Shown here: piece by piece, positions 24,075 through 35,158 of the stretch
How positions within the stretch are numbered: position 1 is the first letter of the stretch
How the letters are laid out: each line of letters opens with the position of its first letter
From: Diogma glabrata
Taxonomy: Eukaryota > Arthropoda > Insecta > Diptera > Cylindrotomidae
Direction of reading: 5' to 3'
Assembly (NCBI GenBank): GCA_963693315.1
Contig: OY856186.1
Location: 83,756,496-83,820,495, forward strand
Length of the DNA: 64,000 nucleotides
Position numbers and translations under genes: made by a program
Notes under the pieces: model-generated
What the model saw: the letters and a program-made list of their open reading frames with translations, nothing else
Database searches by the model: none
What the model was told of the DNA's origin: nothing

Positions 24075-24842
24075 GTTGTTGTTGTAGCGATGTGTTTGGT
24101 GCTAATTCTCCGGCTCCATGTCCAGGTTCAAGAACTCTGCTACTGCCCTTGAGCGGTACCGCAAATCTTCCTTCGTCAAGTTTGTTATATATACAGGACA
24201 ATTAAATAGGCGGTCTACATCGTGTGGCGTGCCCTCACATGCGGGACACTTGTCAATAATTTCAGGTTCAACTCTGCCCATGTAGTTGTTTAGAATGCGT
24301 GACCAACCAGATCTTAGTTGAGCTAGGATGGATGGATCTGGTGCTACGGGGTAGTTGGACCTCTTCGGCAGCGACTTTCGGTGGCTTTCTATTCAAAACA
24401 CGATTTGGAATATAGCTCTTTATTACATTTTCAACCTTTTTGGTGTGGAGTGTTTTTCAGCCAGCTTTATATTTACATTCTTCGATGTTACCAGTAATCT
24501 GGCTATCTCTGACATCTTGCAGAAAGCATCTTGCTGTCTTCCTTATGTCTCTATGTGGTTCGATCGTAGTTAAGGTGTCATTGCAAGGATGTTGCTCTTT
24601 GTGACATGCCAATAGATATTGTTTGGTTAGCATTGCATTATGTTCACGGACCGGCAATATGTTAGTTTCCTCTTGCAAGTGATCTCGGTGGGCCATCAGG
24701 TGACAGCCGGTTACGGTTCGCAAGGCTGCATTTTGTGTTGTTTGTAACTTATTCCAGTGGTGTTGACAACTTTGGGGGTCATATGGGTGCAGCATAGTTT
24801 AAAATAGGTCTTCCTATTGCTTTGTATGTTGTTATGATCGAA
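24075..24842 (-). pseudogene. LINE 3' segment: post-RT domain and 3' UTR
   Basis: From 24825 downward it reads TYKAIGRPILNYAAPI, a stop where W is expected, then WNKLQTTQNAALRTVTGCH, HRDHLQEETNILPVREHNAM and KQYLLACHKEQHPC. This C-terminal region follows the RT in LINEs lacking RNase H. From about 24460 to 24075 it is degraded coding and 3' UTR sequence, ending in 'acaacaacaacaactg' (minus strand). Confidence 0.8.
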
Positions 24843-25300
24843 AGTGGACGGGTCTACGCCCCAGAAGTATTCGGAACCCAATTCCGACCAAGGACCATCA
24901 CAACAATTTCGACGAAAGGTGCAAATCCGTCGCTCCATTTTTTGGGCTAGGAAGCAGCGGTCACTGGCCTCACTGCTTCAAATACTCCTCGTCATGGTTG
25001 GTATTGAAAGAAATCCGGGACCAACTAAAACATGGCATTGTTCAATATGTAAAAATATTTTAAAGGCAAACATAACATCCATCCAGTGCAACACCTGTAA
25101 AGAATGGTGTCACCTCAAGAACTGCTAAGGTTTGGCCACACATAAACAATGGACCAACCACTACATAGCGCCATGCTGTCAATTATCTAGTCAACAAACC
25201 AACACGAGCTCGCAGCAAAACACAATGGGAATGAACACGCAACCGGAAACTCCGAGTGATTTCAAAATTAAGCAATTTAATTGCAACGGTTTAACCAATT
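24843..25300 (+). pseudogene. LINE 5' segment: 2A-like peptide, Cys-rich finger, start of endonuclease
   Basis: From ATG 24844 the frame gives a basic leader, then LLQILLVMVGIERNPGP, a 2A-like ribosome-skipping signature ending at 25023 (consensus D-x-E-x-N-P-G-P, with G for the first D). Right after it comes a PHD-like finger, CSICKNILKANITSIQCNTC and KEWCHLKNC, ended by a TAA where coding should continue. The same frame then resumes (HKQWTNHYIAPCC) to FKIKQFNCNGLTN, the first strand of an apurinic-type endonuclease. 2A peptides at the N-terminus of LINE proteins are known in several animal lineages. The rest of the endonuclease and the RT fingers are deleted before 25385. Confidence 0.8.
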
Positions 25301-25384
25301 AGTTAGATGATATTATAAATTATATGTGCAATAATGCTCTATTGGATGATATCTTCAATACTAATCTACTAATCTGCCAGGTTA

Positions 25385-25919
25385 ATGAAGCGCTGGTTGT
25401 ACAATTACCTCAGAGGTCGCCAAACATATGTTGAGTTTCGTAACTGCAAGTCCAAAATGAGAGTGCTAAGACAAGGAGTTCCTCAAGGCGGAGTTCTCTC
25501 ACCGTCATTATTCAATCCCTACCTAAGCAGTTTGCCTACTTCACCAGAAAGAATAACCATCACGTCATATGCAGACGACTGCACAGTGCTTGCAACAGGA
25601 AATAACCTGCAACAACTCACAAATATCCTGAATACCTACCTTAATATTCTGAATGATTGGTTTAAAAGCAGAAAACTAAAACTTTCCACTGAAAAGTCTA
25701 CTTCTACACTTTTCACCACATGGACGAAGGAGGTAAATTCTACACTAAGCATCTCCATAGACAACATACTTATTCCCACAGTAAAAAATCCGAGACTGTT
25801 GGGTGTAACATTCGACCCACTGCATAAATTCAACGCTCATGCACAACAAATAAACTCAAGATTGAAAAACAGGAATAACACATTAACAGCACTAGCGGGT
25901 AGTTCATGGGGCAAAGATA
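25385..25919 (+). pseudogene. LINE reverse transcriptase palm fragment (YADD)
   Basis: The frame reads KRWLYNYLRGRQTYVEFRNC, QGVPQGGVLSPSLFNPYLS, then ITSYADDCTVLATG with both catalytic aspartates, then WFKSRKLKLSTEKSTSTLF, NPRLLGVTFDPLHKF and ALAGSSWGKDK, ending exactly at the target-site duplication. The open frame runs on to 26089 only by chance into flanking DNA. It lacks the first RT aspartate and the fingers, so it cannot function alone. Confidence 0.85.
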
Positions 25920-25933
25920 AAAATACTACAGTT

Positions 25934-27100
25934 AAAGGCTTCAGTGTGATAATGTCTCTTTTGGGTGTTCTCAAACAAACAAATGTCTTACTGTATATAA
26001 AAACATTGAAAAAGTCAAGGTGTACGAATACCATTGATAATAGAAGGATATTTGAGTTTCATCGGTGCACACGAATATTTAGCACTTGAGGTGCAGCTCA
26101 GTAAAGCTAATTGTTATTTAGAGTAACGGACTACAAACCAACGTTACAAATCAGCGACCCCAATACAGCTTTGTATCTGTGTTAGTTTTTTTTTTGGTAC
26201 CCGAAACTGCAAATGCGTTCACCTTGTCTAGTTGTCCATCTCCCACGGTGCTTTTCTGCAACAACCACCAACAATTCATATAAAGACCAACGGCGCCTGT
26301 GAATTCGGTTTATCACGTGAAACATCTTTCAGAATGGGATTTGAGTTAATCTTGCCCAGGCGCATAAACAAACTGTCAATAAAAGGATATGCATAGGCCA
26401 TTTAATGACTAGCTTCATTTAGTTTAAGGGCGCTGAGAGAAAATCTGGCCTTATCTAGCTCTCACTGTTCTTTAGTCTTACGAGTATTAGTCCGGCTGCC
26501 AAATGAGAAAATAGGGTTGGACCTTGAATTAAGCTACAATTATAATGGGGAATTCTAGTACTATTTGATCTATTAAAGCATTATATGTATGGTGCCAGAG
26601 CGTCGCCCTTGGGCAACTTTAGATATTGAAGGTCAAAGCTCGTTAAGTTAAGTTCGCACGCTCAAAGTTTGTTATTTTATTTCTTTTCGTGATTTAAAGT
26701 ACAAGCGCCTCCTCAAATGACGTTTATAAATATAGGTTCATTAATTTATTTTTATTTGTTTTTTCTAAAGGCCAGGTCTCTACAGTTAGACAAACAAAAA
26801 AAAAAAACGATTACAGTGGAAATCTAGGGATCCTAGCACCCGACAGCATAATATTCCAGTTATCTCATACGGAGACCATAACTTCTTATCAACCATCAAG
26901 GACGAGGTTCCTTCGATACCTTTGGTTCCTTCGATTTATATTTCTCTGCTTAATCTTTACCTGACCAACGATACGCAAATGCTAAATGCAATCATGACTT
27001 AATGCCAGCAACAAACCAACGACCCTGTAATAAACGTAATTTGCGGACACGGTTGTACTTTAAATCATGGAAAGAAAACAAATCAAACAGCTTGTCGTCT
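25934..27100. other. No gene recognised
   Basis: Right flank of the twin-primed LINE. G/C content is a little higher than the surroundings between 26200 and 27120, and some of this may be decayed LTR-element sequence leading to the protease fragment, but no domain can be read. Confidence 0.4.
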
Positions 27101-27117
27101 ATCATTAATGCTAGCTG

Positions 27118-27260
27118 GTCAGACAGCGACAATATGCTAAAGTCATGATCAACGGTGAAGAATATACAGGCTTGTTAGACAACGGTGCAACCATTAGTGT
27201 TTTGGAGGCTGGTTTGGAATTATTTATGCAGGATAATAACTCAAAAACTAAGCAGTAGAA
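27118..27260 (+). pseudogene. Retroelement aspartic protease fragment
   Basis: One frame reads VRQRQYAKVMINGEEYTGLL, then LLDNGATISVLEAGLELFM and stops at about 27256. The pattern fits a retroviral-type protease flap and active site, in which LLDTGAT is expected; the catalytic triad here is D-N-G-A rather than D-T-G-A. No RT or integrase follows, so this is an isolated piece of an LTR element. Confidence 0.6.
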
Positions 27261-28287
27261 GATTTATTGAATTTTTTTTAAATATTTCAATCTTTTTCCA
27301 TTTTTCTAAATCAAACTCGATTCCTTAAAACATTTTTGTTCTGCTATCTCCTTATCTATGTCTATATAAAATCCAGATAAAAACGAATATATGTAATTGG
27401 TTCGTTTGCAGTTGGCGTGGAGAAATACATTTTATAACATTTTGTAGAAAATGTCAAGATGACGCCTTTATAGTTTGTAAGAAATTCGATCCGAAGTCTC
27501 TAAAGTACGGAACCCTAATAATAAAATGATCGTAGTTTTAATTTTCCAAACGGTTTTAAAGTACCATACCATATGTATTAATATTATTGTTTAAACAACG
27601 ACAAGCTTGTGATAGTGATTGTGTCTCTAAATTAACATTTATGAATAATTAATTCGTTTTTGTTGACTAAAACAACTAAGATTATAATTTGCATTTCAAT
27701 TACGATTAACTACAATTTAGCAACCTAATAGAATAATCAGTAAAGTGTTATAATTATATTCCTAGAAGTGCTAAATTATGTAGATATATTTGTACAAAAT
27801 AAAAATATTGATGTGTATTTATATAGGGTTAACAAGTGAGCGTTAGTATTGTACGGCTACAATGAAAACAATTTACAGGGATTTTTGTTATGATGCTACA
27901 TAATAGTAAAATTGTTTACACTTGCTTATGAGACCAACTTGATAACTTTTGAAATCATCTTTGCCGAGGTTAAACGAAAAAGAAATAAAAATTTATTAAC
28001 ACCAGTTTGAATGATTTTAGTAAAACTTTGAACAGAATCCTTTACCTTGGCATTATGTAAGCAAGTCTCTCATGAGCACTGCAATACTGTTAATAAAAAT
28101 AAAATAATCAAGCTTAAGAGAGAAAAATAAATACCACTATGTTAGTATACTAACAGATTGAAAAAACTTTTTAACTTTTTCTTTTAAAAAATAATTTATT
28201 TTAAATAACTTTATTTTAAAAAATTTTGGTTTAAAAATTGTGTATTTCCCGTCATGTGAAGTATTGTTTGTTGATGTTAAACTTTAT
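27261..28287. other. AT-rich DNA, no gene recognised
   Basis: No open frame or repeat I can name. Confidence 0.5.
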
Positions 28288-28337
28288 TTATTAGACATAC
28301 ATATGTTTCGATAAATTGATTATCATCTTCGGTAGCG
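28288..28337 (-). ncRNA. Hammerhead-ribozyme-like fold downstream of the Penelope element
   Basis: On the minus strand: GAAGATGA, a stem II ATAA/TTAT around a short loop, then CGAAAC, a 5-bp stem III ACATA/TATGT with a 2-nt loop, then the cleavage-type triplet GTC (28296-28294). This is the order of a type I hammerhead, and Penelope-like elements are known to carry such motifs with very short stem III. The usual CTGATGA box reads AAGATGA here (two changes) and stem I is weak, so this copy is probably inactive. Confidence 0.4.
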
Positions 28338-28369
28338 CGTCTTTAATGTGCATATAAAATATAAATATA

Positions 28370-28545
28370 ATTACTTAAACTTACTTACAAAATAAAAATT
28401 AAAAAAACATGATTACAAACGGGTTTGGAAAGTATTAAAATTAAAAAATTAAAATAGACAAATTAAAATATAAATAAAAATAAAAAAATAAAAAATAATA
28501 AAAAAATTAAAAACTAAATTACAACATTTAGGTAAAATTACGTTT
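28370..28545. repeat. A/T low-complexity tract in the Penelope 3' region
   Basis: Words of 'aaaattaaaa' and 'aataaaaa' between the GIY-YIG stop and the hammerhead-like fold. Probably element 3' UTR. Confidence 0.5.
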
Positions 28546-28584
28546 AGCAATTACATGTTAAAATTGTTGATGGCGTTTGTGGTA

Positions 28585-29735
28585 TTATCTGTGTCCATAT
28601 TTCGCTTTTATTTGTGCAGCAGTTTCGTATAAGACATTTTCTTTTATGGTTAACTTGTCATGCAGTAAAATGTTGCTATTATCTTTGTTTGTTTTGTAAA
28701 TTTTATATTCTTCAAGTGTGTTCATATATCGGCCTTTAGAACATTTGTGTAATAGTTTAATGTCATTGTGGAAATCTGTGCGGTTGTGGTTTTCGTCCAT
28801 TAAGTGTTGTGCATAATTTGAGTTGTGTTTATTATGTTTGCTAGAGGACAGATGCTCTTTATACCTTTTGATGAGGTGCCTTCCCGTTTGGCCTATATAA
28901 AGCTTTTGGCATGTTTGACATGTAACTTTGTATACACCTGTTGATTTTTCTAATGGAGTTTTATGTTGAACTTTTAGCCTGTTCTTTATATTATTTCTTG
29001 TTATGTAACCTATATTGATGTTGTATTTTTTTAATATGTTTTTTATGGTGAACGGCATAAATGAAGAGTATGCGGCGGAAATGTAACGGTTCGTGCTAGT
29101 TGAGTTATTACGTTTTCCAGTTATTCGGTTTCTGTGTTTATTTATTAATTTATCTATTATGTTGGGTGTGTATCCGTTGGCTTGCGCTATGTGTTTCAAA
29201 ATTCTCGTTTCTTCTTTAAAATTTGTTTGGCTCATATAGGAACTGATAGCAGTCTGTTGACAAAACTGTTGTAAGCGGCTAGTTTGTGTTGATGAGGGTG
29301 ATGAGAGTTCTGGTGGATTGTAACGACGCTGGTGGTTGGCTTCCTGTATATTTTATATTCAATGTTGTGGGAGTATCTGGTTATGGATAAATCGAGAAAA
29401 TTAATTGTGTTGCTGGATTCGAGTTCGGCTGTGAAATTTATATTGGTGTTTTGCTTGTTTATCAGGTTGTTTAGGTTTGTAATCTGTCTATTGGTACCAT
29501 TAAAGACAATGAATGTGTCATCGACATATCTGCAATAAAAAACTATCTTTTCTTTATGTTGGTTAACCATGTCGTTGAAGATATAAGCGTTTTCGAAATG
29601 ATTGAGATATATATCTGCCAGTAGTCCTGATAACGGGGAAAATAAACTAAATTTTGGTGAAAGCAAACTAAACTGTTTTTCATCAGTACATGTGAAAATC
29701 CATGTGTAATTTATATTAAATAGATTGCTGTAACA
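28585..29735 (-). pseudogene. Penelope-like element: RT end and GIY-YIG endonuclease
   Basis: Minus strand, from about 29735: a degraded start, then SPLSGLLADIYLNHFE, FYCRYVDDTFIVF (the RT catalytic YVDD), INFLDLSITR, YKIYRKPTTS and LAAYNSFVNRLLSVP. A one-base frame change at about 29232-29235 separates this from the second frame, which continues EETRILKHIAQANGYTPNII, a linker, and then GVYKVTCQTCQKLYIGQTGR...RYKEH, the GIY-YIG nuclease core with its upstream cysteines. The order RT then GIY-YIG is diagnostic of Penelope. The RT N-terminal half is missing. Apart from the single frame break the nuclease half is intact, so the copy is fairly recent. Confidence 0.92.
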
Positions 29736-29769
29736 TACGGCAAAGAAGTTGAACGTAATTGAAGTTTAT

Positions 29770-30786
29770 AAACCAAATCTTAACAACTGGTGTTAAAAGT
29801 GGGATTGTTTTGGCTTAATATTATGATTTAAACTAATCTAGATAATACAACCAGTTTGAAAATTTTGACTTGAAAGTGAGACTAAACCATTCCACTCTTA
29901 AAATTAGAAAATTCGCAAGATTCGCAAGAGGGTTAAGTGTTGATAAAATTTTCAAATGATTAATATTATGCTTCAAACTGTTCTTGAAAGAAGATTCAAT
30001 ATTTTAATTAAGCAAAAAACTAAGAGTGTGATGAACGGGGACCTAGGTATACAATACACAGATGAAGATGTAGTCAGCTCTGATCTTATGAAAGATAGCA
30101 TAATTATGATAAATGACACAGTTTATTGAATAAAAAGGGGAAACTGACAAGGACCGAGAGCAATAAATCTAAATAGGGGACTGAGATACGGATGATGGAA
30201 CCAGAATGGCATTAGTCAAGGGAGGAGTAGACCAGTTTGAGTACATGTTGCTGTTAAGTCTTGTTATTGTGGTTCAACCTAGTTATAATCTGACCACTTA
30301 TTTGCTTCTCTTCGGAGTAACAGTTGGCTTGTAGCAAGTAAATTTGCCTTCACATAAATTGGTTATATCATGAAGAAAGTTGAATTTTGATTCAGTAGTT
30401 GGGTCATCCATATACTTAAGTAATGAATAAATAGCTCAAAGCTACTCTTTACGTTTTTAAATCAGAGTTGTGCATTTTCATGTAAAGAATAGTTCTTTAC
30501 ATTTTTATGTAAAGAATTAGTAAAGAATAATTTTTTACGTAAAGAATGTAAAGAATGACTAATAAATGTAAAGAATTTTACTTACAAGTGATTTTTACAG
30601 CTTCTTTAAGAAGAAAAAACTTGTGCTCAATTCCAACAATGGTAATACAAATTTTGAACTGAAAAAAAATATGAATTTCGGTCTCTATATAAAATATTTT
30701 CCCGCTTTAATCATAGAAAAAGCAAGGATTGGAAATCATAAATTATGTATTAAAATTTAAAACTTATTACAATAAAATTAACGATT
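29770..30786. other. No gene; short 'taaagaat' cluster
   Basis: At 30480-30590 the word 'gtaaagaat' or its complement 'attctttac' occurs about seven times in both orientations and could fold into hairpins. Otherwise AT-rich and unassigned. Confidence 0.5.
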
Positions 30787-31652
30787 TAACTACAATAACA
30801 TCAATTTGTTGAATACGGCACATATAACAAGCTTGATTTACAATAGCAATTATTTTCAGTATACCAGTTATCAAAGGCAGGCTTTACCTGTCAATTGATA
30901 AAATGAAGAATGTCCGAACCCAAGTTTTCAACCATTCAACTTTAGAATTTAGATTAAAGAAAATGTTTGTACAGATGTCACATATATAATCTATCTTTGT
31001 ATTCAAAAACATATGTTATATTTAAAATTTTAGTTGTACAAACCAATGATTGATTTCACGAATTCGATATTTCTGATATCGATGTTGTTTTTTGTTAACA
31101 AATTTGAGATTAATTTACTATAATTTACCGAAAATATCAATATTAATTGATGACCGGCTATCTGGAAACCCAATTTACCTATCTGGAAACCTATCTGGAA
31201 ACTCATTCTTCCCAATCAAGGTACAATCATAATAAAATATAAAATTTAAAAAAATCAAAAGTATCCGGCACAGAGCTAAGTTCTTGTTTGAGTCGATACT
31301 AAAAATAAATTTTAAATTTAATCTCAAACTTGTTAAAATTTAAATAAACAATTTCACGATACCAGAAATATCGAATTTGTGAAATCAATCATTTGTTTGT
31401 ACAACTAAAATTTTAAAAATAACATTTGTTTTTGAATACAAAGATAGCTTATATATGTTACACCTCAAAAAACATTTTATTTAATCTAAATTCTAAAGTT
31501 GAATGGTTGAAAACTTGGGTTCGGACATTTTTCATTTTATCAATTGACAGGTAAAGCCTGCCTTTGATAATTTGTATACTGAAAATAATTGTTATTGTAA
31601 ATCAAGCTTGTTATGTGTCGTATTCAACAAATTGATGTTATTGTAAATAACT
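30787..31652. mobile_element. Foldback element with ~340-bp inverted arms
   Basis: The arms 30787-31125 and 31305-31652 are reverse complements ('acaataacatcaatttgttg' on the left; 'caacaaattgatgttattgt' on the right). They share long blocks such as 'caggctttacctgtcaattg' and 'gaacccaagttttcaaccat'. The loop of about 180 bp contains 'ctatctggaaac' three times (31157-31202). No coding sequence. Confidence 0.85.
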
Positions 31653-31799
31653 AAAAGTAGTTTTCATCAAATTTTTCCGATTGACAATCGTGTTAAGAAA
31701 TTAGGGCTGGAATCGATACGCTGACTTCTTAAACCAAAGTAAGTCTAATTGTTGAGAAGTACAGTTTATGTTTGATATGAGATTTTGCTCTCTCTTTTT

Positions 31800-33345
31800 T
31801 AGGGTTCCGTTTTTTATACGGAACACTATTGAGAGTAAAACGAGTTTTTCACATTATATCGATTATCTCGTAAACTATAAATGCTATGGACTTGAAATTT
31901 GAGGTGCGTATAAAACTAATCTGCTCACATGAAATGACGGATACAAATAAAACTAAAGTGGTTTTCGTTTGGTTTACAGGGGTACGATGTGAGACCTTTG
32001 AGAAAATATTTTTTTTTATAGATTCAAGTAGGGTATCATATGAAAGGGCTTCATTTCAGTATTCCTTAAAAACTTATTTGGGAATTTTATACCTCACCAT
32101 TTTTTGTATAATTTCGAATAATGACGTTTTTTTCGTTTTTTCTTACCTCAATTAGCTCCGAACTTAACTGATCGAAAATTTTCAAATGCATTTGGAATGA
32201 TAGAAAAATTAGTACGTTTTTAATAAAAAATATAAAAAAGTGTCATATTCTCATACTTAGATTTATTAAGGGGGTGGATATGAGGAGGGGTAAAATCACT
32301 ATTTAAAATAGGGTCAAGTGGGGTGTCATTTGAAAGAGGACTTTATTTAGAAAACAAAGCAATTTTTTTTAGAATTTTGCGATGCACAGTTTTGGAGTTA
32401 TTTTCAAAAAAGTGCAAAATTCAGACCGTTCCCCCCACCTACGTTTCGACACTGATTGACAGAAAAATTTGAAAAAATTTACAGAGCTAGGAAATTTAGT
32501 AAATTTTGTATGAAAATTATAGAGAGGTCTCAAATAATTATATTTCTGTGCGTTTAGGGGACCGGGGTAAAGAGGGTAAAAGAAAATCTTTTTGGACCCA
32601 AGCGAGTGAGATGTCATTTAAAAGAGCACCTAATTTATAAATCATTGCAATTTGTTTTAGAATTTTGCGATGTAAAGTTTTTGAGTTATTATCAAAAAAG
32701 TGCAAATTTTAGATCGTGCGCTCCCTACGTTTCGATGATGATTGACAGAAAAATTTGAAAAAATTCGCAGAGACAGGATAATTTGTAAATTTTGAATGAA
32801 AATCATAGCAAAGTCTCAAATAACTATATTTCTGTGTGTTTAGGGGATGGGTGTGGGGAGAGTAAAAATTCACTTTTGACCCAAGCGAATGGGGTGTCAT
32901 ATGAAGGAGCACTTAATTTAAGAAACATTACAATTTTTTTAGAACTTAGCGGTGCGCAGTTTTTGTGTTATTGAAAAAAAATATTTTTAGTATGTAGCCT
33001 CTTTACCCCGCCTAAATTTCAACACTTGATTGACCGAAAAAAAAAATCAAATTTAAACCATTTACAAGCTGGTGAATCTTTCTTGAGTTACCATAAACAT
33101 CTATGGATGAGATTTAACCTAATGTAACATTTTTTGAGTTATTTTTGATCAATGTGGATTTGATTGTAATTTACTATTGACATTTACGATTAAACATTAA
33201 TTATTTTGTTATGCGTCTATGGTCTGGAAATATAAGAACATTACAACACAACTTTTTGTCAATAGTTTTTGATATTGTGTTCTTTTACATTCACGGAACC
33301 CTTGACGAGCGAATTTTATTCGCACTTGTCTGACTTTTTCTATTG
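31800..33345 (+). mobile_element. Non-coding repeat element bounded by 'agggttccg' and 'cggaaccct'
   Basis: Both ends contain inverted 'agggttccgt' (31801) and 'acggaaccct' (33294); the left end is itself a short hairpin (gttccgttttttatacggaac). The body is a series of diverged ~287-bp tandem units. The text resembles widespread insect repeats of the 'gggttccg' type, but I cannot name the superfamily. Confidence 0.6.
32280..33010 (+). repeat. ~287-bp tandem repeat, about 2.5 units
   Basis: 'gacagaaaaatttgaaaaaatt' recurs at 32458 and 32745. 'gtcatttgaaag', 'gtcatttaaaag' and 'gtcatatgaagg' mark three unit starts at about 32326, 32613 and 32897. The minus-strand frames of 82 and 67 residues here are similar to each other only because the DNA is repeated. 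Confidence 0.85.
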
Positions 33346-35158
33346 TGCACGAGAGTGTTGTAAATTTACTATTTGTTTTCTAATAAAAAGTGTTGTGTAT
33401 TAAAATTTACAATATATGTTACAACAATCATACAATCCTGTAGAAATTTATTAGATTTAGAAATTATTTTTGGATTTGAAGGAAAAAATTGTAGTTTTAT
33501 CAAAAACTTTTGTGTATTGTAGATTTATGAAAATTTTGTATCAATTTTGTATCTGCGTAGCAAAGAATTTGACTGGATTTGTTAAAGAGTCAGTTTTGTG
33601 TCTCGATTATCGAGTGCATCACCTTGTCGAACACCTGATGTTATATCGAAAGGACTGGTAAATGTCTAATATAGGAAGTTTGTCCAATATAAAAAGAATC
33701 ACATTCACAAAAAAAAAATCTTAATAATGCGTATTTTTGGCTTTAAAAATCCCCATTGAGCTAATATTCACTTTTCATGACTTTTTTTAAAGCTTGTTTA
33801 TTTTGTAATTTTTTTATTTTATTTTTATTTTCATATATGTTCTATTTAAAAAATCGTTTTAGATTATGCAATTAAATCATATTGTTTAACCTTACAGTAT
33901 CAAAATAGGCCATAAAATAGGTTGGTGTGTCAGTTTACCTTATCCATAGTATTCTTACTTTGGCTTCATTCAATTTCTTCCAATTTTTTTACGAACTATA
34001 CAACCACTAGGGGAATTAGTTTTTTGTATTCTGTCCGTTAACCAACATGGAATCATCACTGTTTGGCTGTTTTCATTAGCCGACTATCGAGTAAAACGAA
34101 GAAAGGACGGGGTTTGAGACCTGATGCATTCAATTTAATCTTTATACCATTGGTGATGTTATTTATAAACAACAACAAAATCAGGAACCGTTAAACACTG
34201 TTGTAAAAAATCCCGTTTCGATTTTATATTTCAATCACCCGCAATTCGTTCAGCATGTTTTTAAGCAAAGCTCAGATAGACCAAGAAAGAAGCCTGATGA
34301 TAATCCTTTATATAAGTCTATCTTGGGTTAGTGAATCTCCAAAAATAATGTTCAAAACAGGGACAAAACAGGGTCTTGGGAAAGTGCAAAATTAAATAAT
34401 TAAGACTCAGATACAAAACCGTTTTACTTTTCACCAATCATAAATGCATTCAAATCTGCATACAAATTACAATGTAACAATTTATTTAAAATATTTATAA
34501 ATAATGAACAAGAGAGGTTAGTAATTTAAATAAAAAATTATCGTTATTCAAATATGTAATAATTGAAATTAACAAACAAGTAAAACAATATGTATATTAT
34601 TTGTTTATATTAAATCTGTCAACATAGTTAACTGTCAACTCGTAGATTTTAAAATTTCTTAACTACGATCTTTTTTTATAGAGAAATCGAAATACACTGC
34701 AATAATAAACCCCCACAAAATAATTGTGATTAACATAAGACAGCTAGCTATTTAAATATTGAATTTATAATTTAGAAACAATCAAAATTGATATTACCGC
34801 GCCACAGTTACTATCATTTGTGTAATACAAGTAAACAGTTTTTGTTTTATTTTAATTTTTGTTATGAATAAAATTTCAAAGTCAAGATTTAAGTCAAATA
34901 TGAACGAAATGCTACAGAAATTTTTGATTATTTGCTAGTAGAAGTGATATATTAAAAGTGAGTTAGTATGTCGTTATCACGATTGAAAAGTTGTGGGTTA
35001 CAATTTAATTTTAGTGTATTATGTTGACATGAGCGTAGAAGTATTTGTGAAGCGACTAACAGGATTACGGTTTAGTTGTTATACAATTATATTATTGATC
35101 TTTCAGTTTTTCTATTTATAAAAAACTGTATTTGACATGCGAATCTAATAAATCATAA
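33346..35158. other. No gene recognised
   Basis: Mostly AT-rich. A stretch at 34000-34340 is less AT-rich ('ctgtccgttaaccaacatgg', 'gacggggtttgagacctg') but has no readable domain on either strand. Confidence 0.5.

Larger units (their letters stand above)
24061..25933 (-). mobile_element. Twin-primed, internally deleted LINE insertion with 14-bp TSD
   Basis: The direct repeat AAAATACTACAGTT sits at 24061-24074 and 25920-25933. Between them is one LINE in two pieces. The 3' piece is in minus orientation (24842-24075), ending in a (CAA)n-like tail. The 5' piece is inverted (24843-25919, plus). The breakpoint is consistent: the inverted piece stops at GSSWGKDK and the 3' piece begins TYKAIGRPILNYAAPI, adjacent positions in the RT thumb of such elements. 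This is the structure made when the second target nick also primes on the element RNA. Component domains are given separately. Confidence 0.85.

Noticed and set aside
25920..26089. RT frame continuing to 26089
   Set aside because: The match to LINE proteins ends at the target-site duplication; the rest is flanking DNA read by chance.
32369..32912. Two similar minus-strand frames (82 and 67 aa) suggesting a gene family
   Set aside because: Similarity comes from the 287-bp tandem repeat; the frames are not conserved to the same ends and have no domain.
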